DNA of 64,000 nt from Macrotis lagotis. Taxonomy: Eukaryota; Chordata; Mammalia; Peramelemorphia; Peramelidae. Below the pieces are notes generated by a model, which saw only the letters and a list, made by a program, of their open reading frames with translations, did no database searches and was not told the DNA's origin. Below are positions 12,473 through 22,940 of this stretch, one piece after another (position 1 is the stretch's first letter; each line of letters starts with the position of its first letter). The DNA lies in NCBI RefSeq assembly GCF_037893015.1, contig NC_133666.1, positions 620,787,156-620,851,155 on the forward strand, given 5' to 3'. The position numbers and the translations under genes were made by a program.

Positions 12473-14279
12473 TCAGGGATTACATATGTCCACGCAGTCC
12501 TGGCTCCTGTGGAAGACCTGGTAGATGCTTGTTGGGGGGAACATGGCGAGAGCCCCTATCAGAGAACCTATCTGGATTGCAATGCCTGCTGCTAACAGCG
12601 CACCTCGGCCACCGCTGTGCAGGAGTGAGCTCACTGCCACTTTCACATAGGAAAAGGTACCCAGGCTCAGGACCCATGACAGCACCTGGCAGAAAGAAAG
12701 AAGCGGAAGGATTGAGGGCAGGGACCCAGTCAAGAAGAGACTCCTCCCCTGTACCCCAGTCCAGGTCAGTCATTCACTTACCACAAGGACTATACCCGCA
12801 GAGGTGCCCACTAGTGGGGGACAAGGGCTCAGGGCTGCCAACACCATCACATAGGTCCCAAAAAAGGTGCCCAGCAGTGAAAGGGCACCCAGACCTGACA
12901 GTGACCTGAGGGAAGATAGGGCTGCCAATCAGGGGGATGAGAAACAGGGACAGCCTCCACTCTCCTTCCCATCTCCAGCCCCAATTCTCTGCTATCTTCA
13001 GTGTCCCCATCTAGATCTTTGCCCATTTCGCCCTCATGCCAGGCTCCCATCCCTGGCTCTTCCCCAATGAGTTCCCTCTCTGGGATTTCCTCTTACCTGT
13101 AGAGGATGCCCATGGCCAGGAAGCAGGCGAGGGGGCTGGAGGCACTTCCTAACACCACAGCCAAGTGGTAGGCCCGGCGCCCATATGGCAGGCAGGAGTA
13201 GCTCTGCACAGAGGGCAGTACCCCATTGGTCAGGGCATTGGTGGTCCCTAGTAGCCCCAGCAGGCAAGCCCCTCTGACTGAACACAGCTTCAGTGACTCC
13301 TGGGCTCTTTCCTCCGACTCTGGCTCAGGTGTCCCAATCTCTTCTCCTGGATCCCGAAGCGGTGACACCTCTTCCTCTGGGGTAGTTCCCTGAGCCTGCC
13401 CTTCGCTCCTAGGAGTAACTGTGTTGGGTGATGTTGGCAGTAAGTGCAGCAGGCCCTGAAAGGCTGCTGCTGAGATGGCAAGCAGGCTGGTTATCACCCA
13501 GAAGAAAGTGTTGGCTGAAAAGCGTTCCTCAAAGTAGACGGGCACCATGGGGCCCGACGGGGAAACGTCAGGGGAGGGGGAAACAGTGGGACCTGGGGAG
13601 GATGCCAAGGTAGAGACCCTAGAGCTGGGAGAGGGGGCCGGTCGGCACTCTAGGTGGCCCACACCTTGGGTCAGAGCCAGTCCACAAGGCAGCAGGGCAC
13701 TGAGACCCTGACCCAAGAAAAATGTTCGCACGAAGGCCGGGGGCAGATGAGACATGAAGGGAAGGAAAGTGACATTGGAGGCGCAACAGCTCAGGGCCAG
13801 CGCAAAGGCTAATGCCAGGAAGGCCACCGCATGGGGCTGCCCTGCCATGGGCACCACGTGGGACCACAGAGAAGCCAGCAGCGCCATGCCCACCACACCC
13901 AGAGCCTGCACTGCCCGGATCGGGCCCAGTTCACCCTTGGAGAGGCGGCCCCAGAGCGTCACAGCCAGCGGTCCCAGGTTTCCAAAGGCTACCAGCACCG
14001 ACAGGTAGGACGGAAGGTTCCATCCTGCAAATGAGAGGAGGTGGGCTGAGGGTCGGAGGAATCCGCCCCGTCAGTCCCCGTTTCTGACCCATTCCCACCC
14101 CCGGACTCGAGCCCTGAGCCTCGGTCCCGGGCCCTTGCACTTGCTCACTCACCTTCAGGCAGGTCCTTCACCAGTATGGGCAATTCTACCCAGATCCCGT
14201 TGATGGCGATCCAGGAGCCCATGGCAAAAAGGGCTACGAGGAGGTGGGTGAGCGCTGTCCGGCCACCGGGGGCTGCCAT
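12473..14279 (-). CDS. SLC52A2: Riboflavin transporter 2 (RFVT2), complete, 4 coding exons
   Basis: Multi-pass plasma-membrane carrier that brings riboflavin into cells for FMN/FAD synthesis. Coding exons on the minus strand: 14279-14153, 14024-13097, 12905-12782 and 12685-12473, all with GT-AG borders and phases that join into 463 residues plus stop. The N-terminus ([14 protein letters not shown] then [17 protein letters not shown]) matches my memory of human SLC52A2 closely, as do [51 protein letters not shown] and the C-terminal [13 protein letters not shown]. The hydrophobic stretches fit the family's 11 membrane spans. A Ser/Pro-rich extracellular-type loop and a Glu-rich central loop make it about 18 residues longer than the human protein (445, from memory). 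The ATG has G at -3 and G at +4. The reading frame stays open upstream through the CpG island, but a splice acceptor at 14290-14291 and the conserved start argue for this ATG. SLC52A3 is the alternative paralogue; the sequence and the neighbours favour SLC52A2. Confidence 0.96.
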
Positions 14280-14289
14280 CCCAGCGGGC
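14280..14289 (-). other. SLC52A2: SLC52A2 5' UTR, start of coding exon
   Basis: On the minus strand a pyrimidine-rich tract ends in CAG at 14292-14290, leaving a 10-base leader before the ATG. A non-coding exon 1 must lie upstream in the CpG island. One possible donor (GTGCGT) sits at 14606-14601, which would give an exon ending at 14607. That exon 1 is inference only. Confidence 0.6.
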
Positions 14290-14671
14290 CTGAGGGGGAG
14301 ATGTCCAAGTGACAAGGGGGCTAAGAGCCCCGGGGGCCACAGGCTGGTAGGAGACCCCGAATGCCGGGCTGGGAAGGCACAGGCGGGGAGACCCGAAGTC
14401 CAGCCGCGTGAGGGGGCGCGCGTGCCGCCGGGCTCTGTGGAGACGGGGCGGGTCCGGGGCCCACGAGGGTGGAGGCTGGCTGCCGCGGGGCCCGGCCCGG
14501 GCTGAGAACCAGGCGGAATGCCGCCGAGGGGGCGGGGCGGGACGCTGAGGCGCCCGTGCCAGCCCCGGGGCGGCGCGGGGCGCGGAGCGAGCGGGAGAGC
14601 ACGCACCGGCCGCGACCCCGGAGCCGGCTCCCGGGGGCCCCGCCCCCCGGGGCCGGCCGGCCGCTCCCGCG

Positions 14672-14707
14672 CCGGAAGTCCCGCCCCGCCGGCACGTGCC
14701 CGGAAGT
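14672..14707. promoter_or_regulatory. ETS - E-box - ETS motif cluster
   Basis: CCGGAAGT at 14672-14679, CACGTG at 14693-14698 and CCGGAAGT at 14700-14707, within 36 bases at the centre of the CpG island. The motifs are read directly; binding by GABP/ETS and USF/MYC-type factors is family knowledge and unproven here. Confidence 0.55.
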
Positions 14708-14709
14708 GG

Positions 14710-14775
14710 CGGCCGAAGGCGCGTCCGACCGAAAGTCCCGGAGGCGGCTGAGGGAGGGCCCCGGGCCCGGACCAG
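14710..14775 (+). other. FBXL6: Probable FBXL6 non-coding exon 1 (3' border only)
   Basis: A near-perfect donor, CCAG|GTGAGA, puts an exon end at 14775 inside the CpG island. The first acceptor that fits the gene is at 24500-24501, which gives a 9.7-kb intron 1. The 5' border is a guess placed just after the ETS cluster. No in-frame start is required from this exon because an in-frame TGA at 24523 precedes the FBXL6 ATG. Confidence 0.45.
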
Positions 14776-15499
14776 GTGAGAGCCCCGACTCTCTCCCGCC
14801 CGCCCCCCGCGCCCAGGCGCTCCCACGGACCCCCGAGGGGCACTTTGGGAGCCCCGCTTCCTGGACCCTCGGCTCCCGGGAGAGCCGCCCCCCTGCGCGG
14901 CCTGGGCCGTGGCCCCGCACCCCCGCCCTCCCCCCCCCCAGCCGTGCCCACAGCAGAAGGACCCGCAGAAGGGGCCTTGCCCCTGAGCTAGGCGCCTCTC
15001 CCGCCGCACGTGCCCGCGCGGGGTCCCCCCACACTCCCGGTGCAGCCTTGACCAGGGACTTTTGGGACACACCGGCCACGTGCACTTGTTGACTTTTGGG
15101 AATCGAGCCTGGGAGACACCTCAGATTGTCGGTCCCGCGTGGCGTTGCCCCCCGACAAGCTTCTGGGTGATCAGTTATGACCTCCGTGCGGGTGGCGACC
15201 GATATCTACATACCCGATGCTATTCCTGCACCATTTTTCAGTTAGATGACAAGGAGACATTATCTCCAGCCATTCCTTCTTCCTCACCACTATACACACA
15301 TACAGATATATGTATATATATGCATATAAAGTTGGTTGCCAAACCATATTGTTTCAGACTCTACAATTATTCCTTGCTTTCGTTTTCCCTTCTCTCCATT
15401 CAGTCTGTTCAAGATCGCCTCAGATCTCACCTGGATCATTTTAGTGTTAATGAGTCACTTTTCCTCTCTTATCCTCTCCAATCTTTCCTCCAAACAAAT

Positions 15500-15795
15500 C
15501 CATTTACCTAAAGAGCACATCTGACCACAAAACACCTCTGCTTAAGAAACTTCAGTGACACCCTATTGCCTATGGATTAAAAAAAACTCTTCTCTTTGCC
15601 AATTAGAGCCTTTCACCCATGGCTCCAACCTGGCTTTCCAAATTAATTTCATTTTATTCCCCTTCACATACTCAGCATTCCTGCCATCCTGACCATGTAG
15701 GTCTCAGTATGGAACATTTTCCATCTTCATTACTGCTTTGTTTGTGTCTGGAATGTACTACTTCCTTACCTTTTGACTTTTAGAATCCCTACCTT
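15500..15795 (+). mobile_element. L2 remnant at the start of FBXL6 intron 1
   Basis: GACACCCTATTGCCTATGGATTAAA, ACCTGGCTTTCCAAATTAATTTC and TCTGGAATGTACTACTTCC follow the sense L2 order. Confidence 0.6.
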
Positions 15796-15798
15796 CCA

Positions 15799-15930
15799 GT
15801 GGCTAGGTGGTGGCCCTGGAGTCAGGAGTACCTGAATTCAAATGCGGCCTCAGACACTTACATAATTACCCAGCTGTGTGGTCTTGGGCAGGCCACTTAA
15901 CCCCATTGTCTTGCAAAAAAAAAAAAAAGA
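15799..15930 (+). repeat. WSINE1-type SINE with internal deletion
   Basis: GGCTAGGTGG runs straight into TGGCCCTGGAGTCAGG, so about 20 bases of the head are missing. Poly(A) tail at 15917-15930. Confidence 0.75.
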
Positions 15931-16090
15931 AAGAAAGATCTCTTGTATTCCAAAATATTTGTAGTAGTACATTTTGTAATGGGAAACAAAATAGGTGCCT
16001 AAACATAACCATTCTTTAGTTCTCAAAACTTTATATTTATCCTTATTGAATTTCATCTAATTATATTCAAAATTCAGTGTTTTAGACTGT

Positions 16091-16140
16091 TGAGTTCTAA
16101 GTTGTTGACAGAGGAATGGTTCAAAACAACTTAGAACTCA
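16091..16140. repeat. Perfect 16-base inverted repeat
   Basis: TGAGTTCTAAGTTGTT (16091-16106) and its exact reverse complement (16125-16140) with an 18-base loop, in FBXL6 intron 1. Confidence 0.9.
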
Positions 16141-16291
16141 GTAGGTTTTGAAAAAGATCTGGGAGCTTTAGTGTGACTGCAAATTCAATATGAGTCATTA
16201 GTGTGATTTAGGAACAAAAAGAAGGAAATTCAGTTTTGGGTTTCATTTAAAGAGGCATAATTTCCAGGAATAGCTCAATTGATGAGCTTTT

Positions 16292-16443
16292 TTTTTTTAA
16301 GGTTTTTGCAAGGTAAATGGAGTTAAGTGGCTTGCCCAAGGCCACACAGCTGGGTAATTATTAAGTGTCTGGGACCGGATTTGAACCCAGGTACTCCTGA
16401 CTCCAGGGCCAGTGTTTTATCCACTGCACCACCTAGCTGCTCC
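16292..16443 (-). repeat. WSINE1-type SINE, full length
   Basis: TSD TGATGAGCTTTT at 16280-16291 and 16444-16455. Confidence 0.85.
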
Positions 16444-16639
16444 TGATGAGCTTTTGTTAAGTATCTGCTCACATTAGTTCCCAATAACTACTTGCTATTC
16501 CTCATAGACGCGGCTTCCTGCCTTTTATGTCTTTGCAATTCCTGGTATGTACCCCCCTTCACCTTAGAATTTTTCCTTTAAGACTCAGTTCAAGCCCCCT
16601 TTCTACATGAATTGTTTCCTGATCCCAGCTGCCAAGTCC

Positions 16640-17000
16640 CAGAGCCAGATGTGCTAAGAACTGGGAATAATATAAAGATAAATAGAACAATCCTTGCCTT
16701 TGATGAGTTTACATTTTAACAAGGGAGACAATATTTCTCTTTATAACAAATACAGGATATATACAAAATAGATACAAGCTATTTTGAGATACAGATTTGA
16801 TCCCAGAAGTCTTCATATAAAAAGTGAGGGATTTCAGGACACAGAGATGAGGAGGCATGGGGCCTAGCCTGGACAAAGGCATCAGAGGAGGAGACAGAAT
16901 GGCACATGTGGGAAGCGGAAAGTAAGCCAAGATAGCTGAAGTGTGAAGTGAATGGAGAGGAACAACATAATAAGGCTGGAAAGGTAGGAAGGAGCTTTAT
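16640..17000 (-). mobile_element. L2 remnant, 3' part
   Basis: GATGTGCTAAGAACTGGGAATAAT and ATAATAAGGCTGGAAAGGTAGGAAGGAGC are antisense L2. A short sense L2 piece precedes it at about 16500-16620. Confidence 0.45.
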
Positions 17001-17004
17001 TTTT

Positions 17005-17520
17005 TAAAACATATTTTCATTGATATTTTTCATTTTTACATTATCTCCATTTTCTAACATAGCGTAGTTTTTCTCCTTTCAAGAGGTATTATTTATAAAA
17101 ATTATAAAGAGAAAGGAAAATTTACCAAAGCTTAAAACCAACACATCCAGAAAGTCAAATATTATTTATAGTATTCCATGCCCATAGTCTCTCATCTCTA
17201 CCAAGAAGAGAAGATTCCTTTTCATATTTTCTCTTTGGGCTAAGGTTAGCAATTATAACTTAAGAGTATTCAGTTTAAATTGTTTTACTGAATTTATATA
17301 TAGTCATGTATATATTGTTTACCAAGTTCCTCTTACTTCACTTTGCATCTTCATGTCATACATAGTTTTCTATATTCAAGTTTACTGGGTTTTTTTAAAC
17401 TGCATAATAATATATTCAAGTACTACAACTTGTTTAACCATTCCTCTCTCAGTGAGCACCTGTTTTGTTTCCCATTACAGAACATGCTGCTACATATAGT
17501 TTGGAATATATGAGATCTTT
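17005..17520 (-). mobile_element. Old antisense L1 tail
   Basis: Antisense L1 3' wording (TTTGTTTCCCATTACAG...ATGCTGCTACATATAGTTTGG). A further piece with AGTATATGCCTAGCAGTAGAATC lies at about 17955-18055. Confidence 0.5.
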
Positions 17521-18454
17521 CTTACTCAACAAGTATTAATTAAATGCATAATATGTGCCAGGTACTTTATTAAGGATTGGAGTTATAAAGAAAAATAATA
17601 AATTGTCCCTGCTCTCATGGAGTTCAGTTTGATTGGGAGAACTATGCCATCAACTATGAACAAATTAGTTATGTAAAAAAATAAATTGGAAATAATCAGC
17701 AGAAGGGAGGCACCTGGCATTAAGGGGGAATCATTAAAGACTTCTCTTTGAAAGTGAGATTTTACCTAGCATGCAAAGGAAGCCAGGGAGGTCAGGAGAT
17801 GGAGATGGAGATGGAGATGGAGACAGAGAGTATTTTAGACATAGAGTACAATAGCCAGTGAAAATACCCAGAATGAAGACATGGAGTTTGTTGTACAAAT
17901 TGCAACAAGGAGGCTAGTTTCACTGGATTGCAGAGTACATGAGGTAGCAGTAAGGGGATCTGACATCCTTGGAGTATATGCCTAGCAGTAGAATCTCAGG
18001 GTCAAAGGGGGTGACCAGTTAAATTATTTTCATTGAATAATTCCAGATTGCATTGTGAGGAACTTTGAATGAGATAGTTGATACTATAAGATACAGGGGT
18101 GGGGTGAGAAAGAGGGAGGAAAATTGGATTTTGTTCAGATTAGTGCTTGAGGAAAATCATTTTGTCATCTGTGTGGAGGATAGATTGGAGTAGGAAGACA
18201 CTTAAATTAGGAAGCCCAGTTGGGTGACCATTGCAGCAAGTGAGAAGTGAGGAACACCTGTGCTAGGGATTGGATGCAAGAAACATTATGGAGATTAGCA
18301 AACTGCATAAGTGGAGTAAGAGTGAGGAGTCAAGGATGTAAAGGTTAAAATCAAAGATACTGGAAATATGAGGTTGCCTTCTATAGAAGTGGGGAAATAT
18401 GGAAGAAAGATGGATTTGGGAGCTAATAATGAGTTCTGATTTGGGCATAGATCA

Positions 18455-18590
18455 GAGATTCAGTTCTGCCTCAGATACTCACTGTGCATGAGTCACTTAA
18501 TCTCGATGGGCCTCAATTTCCTTACCTATAAAATTAGAGGGTTGGACCTTAAGGTTCCTTCTAGCTCTCAATCTATGAATTGGTGGTGAT
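18455..18590 (+). repeat. MIR-type SINE fragment
   Basis: ATGAGTCACTTAATCTCGATGGGCCTCAATTTCC and GGACCTTAAGGTTCCTTCTAGC. Confidence 0.55.
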
Positions 18591-18746
18591 TTGAGTTTGA
18601 GATGTCTCCAAGATATTTAATTTAAAAAGTTCAGTATCTATATGTAAAGAAAAATTGAAATTCTGAAGAGATTGGGACTAGATTCATAGATCTGTGTGAG
18701 TCATTTGTAACCTATGGGAGAAACTGAGGTCATTAAAAGAATTTAG

Positions 18747-18905
18747 GGGCGGCTAGGTGGGGCAGTGAATAGAGCACCGGCCCTGGAGTCAGGAGTACCT
18801 GGGTTCAAATCTGGACTCAGGCACTTAATAATTACCTAGCTGTGTGGCCTTGGGAAAGCCACTTAACCCCATTGCCTTGAAAAAACAAATCTTAAAAAAA
18901 ATTTA
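18747..18905 (+). repeat. WSINE1-type SINE, full length
   Basis: Flanked by AAAAGAATTTAG and AAAAGAGAATTTAG. Sits in the long L2 remnant. Confidence 0.85.
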
Positions 18906-19309
18906 AAAAAATCTTAAAAGAGAATTTAGAGGAAGAAAAAGATCCAGGACATAATCCTAGGAGAGCCCTCATAGTTATGGATGCTGAGTCAGCAAAGGGG
19001 AATGAGAAAGAGTAATCTGGTAGGAAGAGAACCAGATGACAGTTTCCAGGAAATTGAGGAATGGGAGTGGGATGGGTGGAGAATCCGTAGTGTCCAGTGT
19101 AGGATCCAAGTAGAGAAGTCAGGAAGGATGAAGATTAAGAAAAGACCATTAGATTTGACGATTGAGAGATTATGATAAATTTTAAGAAAGCAATTGCAGT
19201 TTAAAAATAGAGTCAGAAGCTAGGTTAGAAAAGATTGAGGAGTGAGAAGAAAAGTGGAATTAGCCAAGTGTAGATAGCTTTTCTAGGAGTTTAGCTGAGA
19301 ATTTTGTTG

Positions 19310-19595
19310 TTTTTTGTTGTTGTATTTGACTCTTTGTGATCCCATTTGGAGTTTTCTTGGCAAAGATAATGGAGTGGTTTGCCATTTCCTTTTTTTTTTT
19401 CTTTTCAGGTTTTTGAAGGCAAATGGGGTTAAGTGGCTTGCCCAAGGCCACACAGCTAGGTAATTATGCCATTTCCTTCTCCAGTTCATTTTTGCAGTTG
19501 GGAAACTGAGGCACACAAGTTTAAGTGACTTGCCCAGGGTCATCCAGCTAATAAGTGTTTGAGGTTGGTTTTGAACTCACGAAGATGAATCATCT
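19310..19595 (-). repeat. CORE-SINE (MAR1-type), interrupted
   Basis: TTGACTCTTTGTGATCCCATTTGG, TTTTCTTGGCAAAGATAATGGAG and GACTTGCCCAGGGTCATCCAGC. Split at 19392 by a 5'-truncated WSINE1. Confidence 0.65.
19392..19467 (-). repeat. Truncated WSINE1-type SINE nested in a CORE-SINE
   Basis: Only the 3' 76 bases are present. TSD GCCATTTCCTT at 19381-19391 and 19468-19478. Confidence 0.8.
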
Positions 19596-20202
19596 CTGAT
19601 TCAAAGCCATTTCCTGGGGAAGGAGAAGAAATTATAGGACAGTGGCTTGAGGAATATAGGGTCTAGTGAAGGTGTTTTTTTTTTTTTTAAGAACGAAGGA
19701 GACTTGGGCATGTTTGAAGCAAGAAAAGATCCATTATATAGGGAAAAATTTGATGATTAGAGTAATTGAGGAGCCACTTTGCATATAAGGAGGAAAGGGA
19801 TCATATTTCTTCTCTCAAACTGTAGGAAAAGAGAAGAAAGTGAAAAAAGATGTTGAGGGTTTGTTAGATAAAGAGCAAGCCTCACTGATATAATCTTAAC
19901 TTTCTCAATTGAGAATGTAGGGGGAGAAGGACACGTGAGAAACCTGAGGATTCAAAGAATTATAAAATTGGAGAGAAGGAACCTCAGCAACCATCCACTC
20001 CACCTCATTCATGAAAGGAATCCACTACTGTGTAACTGAGAAGTGCTCATGTAGCCTCTGTTTGGAGACAGTCTCTTCTGATCTTACAGAGAATAGAAAA
20101 AAAATATTTGGAACAGCTTCTTCGGGAAATGGAGTAGTAAATTAATTAGCAATAAGTGGATTCATGTGGAGCATTGACGACTCAGTTGAAGTTAGATAAC
20201 AT

Positions 20203-20352
20203 TGTTTGTCCTTCATTTTTTGAAGAGGACTAGATATCTGGAAGGTGATGCCATGACTTATAAATGCATTGGATTTATGAGGGAGGGCTGTGCAAAGTTA
20301 CCAACACTTTCTCCTCCAGAACCATCTGGGTCCAGTGAGCAGATGATCCAGT
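20203..20352 (-). repeat. Older marsupial SINE, truncated
   Basis: Shares GTGATGCCATGACTTATAAATG and TTTCTCCTCCAGAACCATCTGG with the copy at 24017. Confidence 0.5.
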
Positions 20353-20373
20353 GCTTAAATAACATACATTATA

Positions 20374-20534
20374 CTTTTTTTTTTTTTTTTTTGGTTTTTG
20401 CTAGGCAGTGGGGTTAAGTGGCTTGCCCAAGGCCACACAGCTAGGTAATTATTAAGTGTCTGAGACCGGATTTGAACCCAGGTACTCCTGACTCCAGGGC
20501 CAGTGCTCTATCCACTGTGCCACCTAGCCACTTC
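20374..20534 (-). repeat. WSINE1-type SINE, full length
   Basis: Long poly(T), then CTAGGCAGTGGGG to CACCTAGCCACTTC. Imperfect TSD AACATACATTAT / AACATGCGTTAT. Confidence 0.8.
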
Positions 20535-20544
20535 AACATGCGTT

Positions 20545-20775
20545 ATCCTTATATCAGTTTTTTTAATTCATTGTTTCCCATTCTTTGTTCCTACAAAGGA
20601 TGCTGCTATGAATGTTTATGTATGCTGAACCTTTGTTTCTAGAAGTCTGACTAATTTATAATGGTTGGGATTGCTGGGTCAAAGGATAGGGAGGGTTAAC
20701 TCGCTTTCACAATTCCAGATTGAAACCATAATGGTGGACTACTCAACAACTCCACTAACAGTGTATTTTGCAGTG
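20545..20775 (-). mobile_element. Old antisense L1 tail fragment
   Basis: Contains TTCCTACAAAGGATGCTGCTATGAATG and GGATTGCTGGGTCAAAGGATAG, an antisense L1 3' region. The 5' part is missing. Confidence 0.55.
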
Positions 20776-21091
20776 TACTCTTTCCCTAGTCTCTCCTTCA
20801 AATCCAACCTTTCACATGCTAGCTCTTCAAATATCATATGAGATCAAACCCCCCCCTTCTTCAAGTTAAATATTCCCAATTCTTTTTGCCAGTAATCTTA
20901 CGGCATATTCACCAGTATTCCCCAATATTGCTTAAGCCCTGAACATACTTCAGTTTATCAGTGTCCTAAAAAAAAGATAAAACTGACTAAACTTGCGTTT
21001 CACATTTAGTCTGAATGGGGCAAAAAATTGAACAGTAATAATACCTTTCTTGTTTTGGATACTGAACTTCTCAATACAGGGTATCTTTTTT

Positions 21092-21257
21092 TAATTTTTT
21101 AAAATTTTTTTAGGTTTTTGCAAGGCAAATGAGGTTAAGTGGCTTGCCCAAGGCCACACAACTAAGTAATTATTAAGTGTCTGAGACTGGATTTGAACCC
21201 AGGTGCTCCTGACTCCAGGGCTGGTGCTTTATCCACTGCGCCACCTAGCTGCCCTGC
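21092..21257 (-). repeat. WSINE1-type SINE, full length
   Basis: TSD TATCTTTTTT on both sides (21082-21091, 21258-21267). Confidence 0.82.
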
Positions 21258-21269
21258 TATCTTTTTTGA

Positions 21270-21560
21270 CCACTGTGCTTCACACCAGATTCATTGAACT
21301 TTTGGAAGCCCACAGACCTTGTTTATATGCATGGTTTGTTATCTCTTTACTTATCTATCTCAGATACTCATACAGTTCTTTTTTTAGTCCAAGTGTCAGA
21401 CTGCATTTATCCATTAAATTTCACCTGGTATGATTCAGCCCATTAGACCATTTTTGGATCTCATTGTTGAATGTACTAATTATCCCTTTAAATTGTGTGG
21501 AATCACAAATCTTATAAGCATACTATTCTCATTCCATCCCAAACTTTAGGGGATTTGGGG
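21270..21560 (-). mobile_element. L3/CR1 LINE fragment
   Basis: CATTAAATTTCACCTGGTATGATTCAGCCCATTAG and CACAAATCTTATAAGCAT are antisense CR1/L3 wording. Confidence 0.5.
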
Positions 21561-22184
21561 AAGTTTTCCAGCAAAGTGTCAAACAGGCCAATAATACTTA
21601 AAGGAGTAGGTCTTAAATTATGGCACATTTTAACTCACATGGGGGGGTCCTTAGGCCTGAAATGAGACACCAAGGGAATATAGGGAAACAGGAAAAGGAT
21701 ACAATAAGGAGGTCTTCCAACCTCAGGTGTATGGTCTTTAGGTCATGGGAGATGTTGGGGGAGGGTCACTGCTGGTCCTTCAGAGAAGCTGCCCCTGGAC
21801 TTGGTACACCCTCCTCTGCCAACCCTCCTCTATTATTCCTCATTTTGGAGGAGATAGGTGACATCTGGTCTCCACACTCCTGTGGAACATGAGCCTTGAT
21901 AAAAAGGAGATAGTTTTTGCTTGAGTATTTCTGATTGTTTCCCATCGCTGATGTCATAAGCAGAGTGAGGCTAGGGATTGACTGATTATAACTCCACACC
22001 CCCACCCCGCCTTGTACCTGTATGGAACATTGAAGCTCTAGCAGAAGGTTTGGAGGTCTCCTGGAAATGACAAGATAGTGGGGTATTAGAGGAAAAAGCA
22101 TCTTCTTACAAGTAAGTTTTATGAAACTCAAAAGAGAGTCCCTAAGAGGGGTTTTTTGACTATGTACATACCACTTACACCTTT

Positions 22185-22410
22185 ATCCACATCACTGACA
22201 AAAAAATTAAACAACAGAGCCAAAGATGGGAACCCACCAGGAGAGATCTCTCTTCATTTTTGAAATCAACATATGAATGAATGATTATCCTTTGCCAGAA
22301 CCCCCCCCCCCAGTTTGTTCTATCATTTATTTTCTCCACATCTCTCTTTTAGTTTATAAGAAGAGTAAGAGAAACTTTGTCAAATACTTTATAAAATTTA
22401 TAAAATTTGT
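22185..22410 (-). mobile_element. L3/CR1 LINE fragment
   Basis: ATTAAACAACAGAGCCAAAGATGGGAACCC and AGAGAAACTTTGTCAAATACTTTAT continue the antisense CR1/L3 order. Confidence 0.5.
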
Positions 22411-22571
22411 GATTGTATTTGTGGAGAGCAGGTCCTTTTCACTATTTGGTGATACCCAGTTTGTTCTATCATTTATTTTTTCCACATCTCTCTTTTTACC
22501 TTACCTCCATGAAATGGGTTTAATCTGGTGTGCCAGTAGGGACTTCGTGTGAGCTCTTTTCCTCACCCACA
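22411..22571 (+). repeat. Copy 1 of a duplicated intronic segment
   Basis: About 160 bases that recur at 24316-24478. Both start GATTGTATTTGTGGA and end CTCTTTTCCTCACCCAC. Confidence 0.75.
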
Positions 22572-22626
22572 GAGTATATAACAATTTGTGTATATGAAAA
22601 TTGTGTATATTCCCTGATTTCCCATC

Positions 22627-22650
22627 CCAATATATTAATATATATTTATA

Positions 22651-22691
<41 letters not shown>

Positions 22692-22702
22692 GTGATTATA
22701 TA
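22627..22702. repeat. (TA)n microsatellite
   Basis: Near-pure TA/TG dinucleotides. Confidence 0.9.
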
Positions 22703-22763
22703 TAATCTTATCCATAATTCTATTCCTTCCTTTGGTCCAGATGAGACTCTTACCATGCTTTTT

Positions 22764-22940
22764 ATGAATTTTTTTTTTTAGGGTTTTTTGTTGTTTTTTA
22801 CAGTTTTGCAAGGCAAATGGGGTTAAGTGGCTTGCCCAAGGCGACACAGGTAGGTAATTATTAAGTGTCTGAGGCCAGATTTGAACTCAGGTACTCCTGA
22901 CTCCAGGGCCGGTGGTCCACTGTGCCACCTAGCTGCCCCC
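22764..22940 (-). repeat. WSINE1-type SINE
   Basis: Perfect TSD CTTACCATGCTTTTT at 22749-22763 and 22941-22955. Confidence 0.87.

Larger units (their letters stand above)
14050..15190. promoter_or_regulatory. CpG island, divergent SLC52A2/FBXL6 promoter
   Basis: This is the only strongly GC- and CpG-rich stretch in the window. It lies between the first coding exon of SLC52A2 (minus) and a good plus-strand splice donor at 14776 that can serve FBXL6 exon 1. The core holds two ETS/GABP-type CCGGAAGT sites (14672-14679 and 14700-14707) on either side of a CACGTG E-box (14693-14698), with GC boxes nearby and further CACGTG copies near 15006 and 15076. No TATA box was seen. Such ETS-rich CpG islands are typical of divergent housekeeping promoters; the same head-to-head arrangement exists in human. 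Confidence 0.8.
17522..19900 (-). mobile_element. Long L2 remnant reaching the reverse transcriptase
   Basis: The longest L2 in the window. The 3'-end signature (CAAGTATTAATTAAATGCATAATATGTGCC) is at 17530. On the minus strand, 19155-19105 reads SNGLFLIFILPDFST, corresponding to the L2 RT motif LLDLSAAFDTVDH. It is interrupted by an L1 scrap near 17955, a MIR near 18455, a WSINE1 at 18747 and a CORE-SINE at 19310. It fills the middle of FBXL6 intron 1. Confidence 0.65.

Noticed and set aside
14145-14951. 268-residue minus-strand frame extending SLC52A2 upstream
   Set aside because: The upstream part is Gly/Pro/Arg-rich CpG-island translation. A splice acceptor at 14290 and the conserved N-terminus support the ATG at 14279.
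14155-15092. Other long frames on both strands in the CpG island
   Set aside because: GC-rich DNA has few stops; the frames lack domains and overlap one another.
17522-19900. Long, conserved-sounding non-coding block that first looked like an undescribed ncRNA or repeat
   Set aside because: Its reverse complement follows the L2 LINE from its 3' end to the reverse transcriptase motif (SNGLFLIFILPDFST), so it is an antisense L2 remnant.
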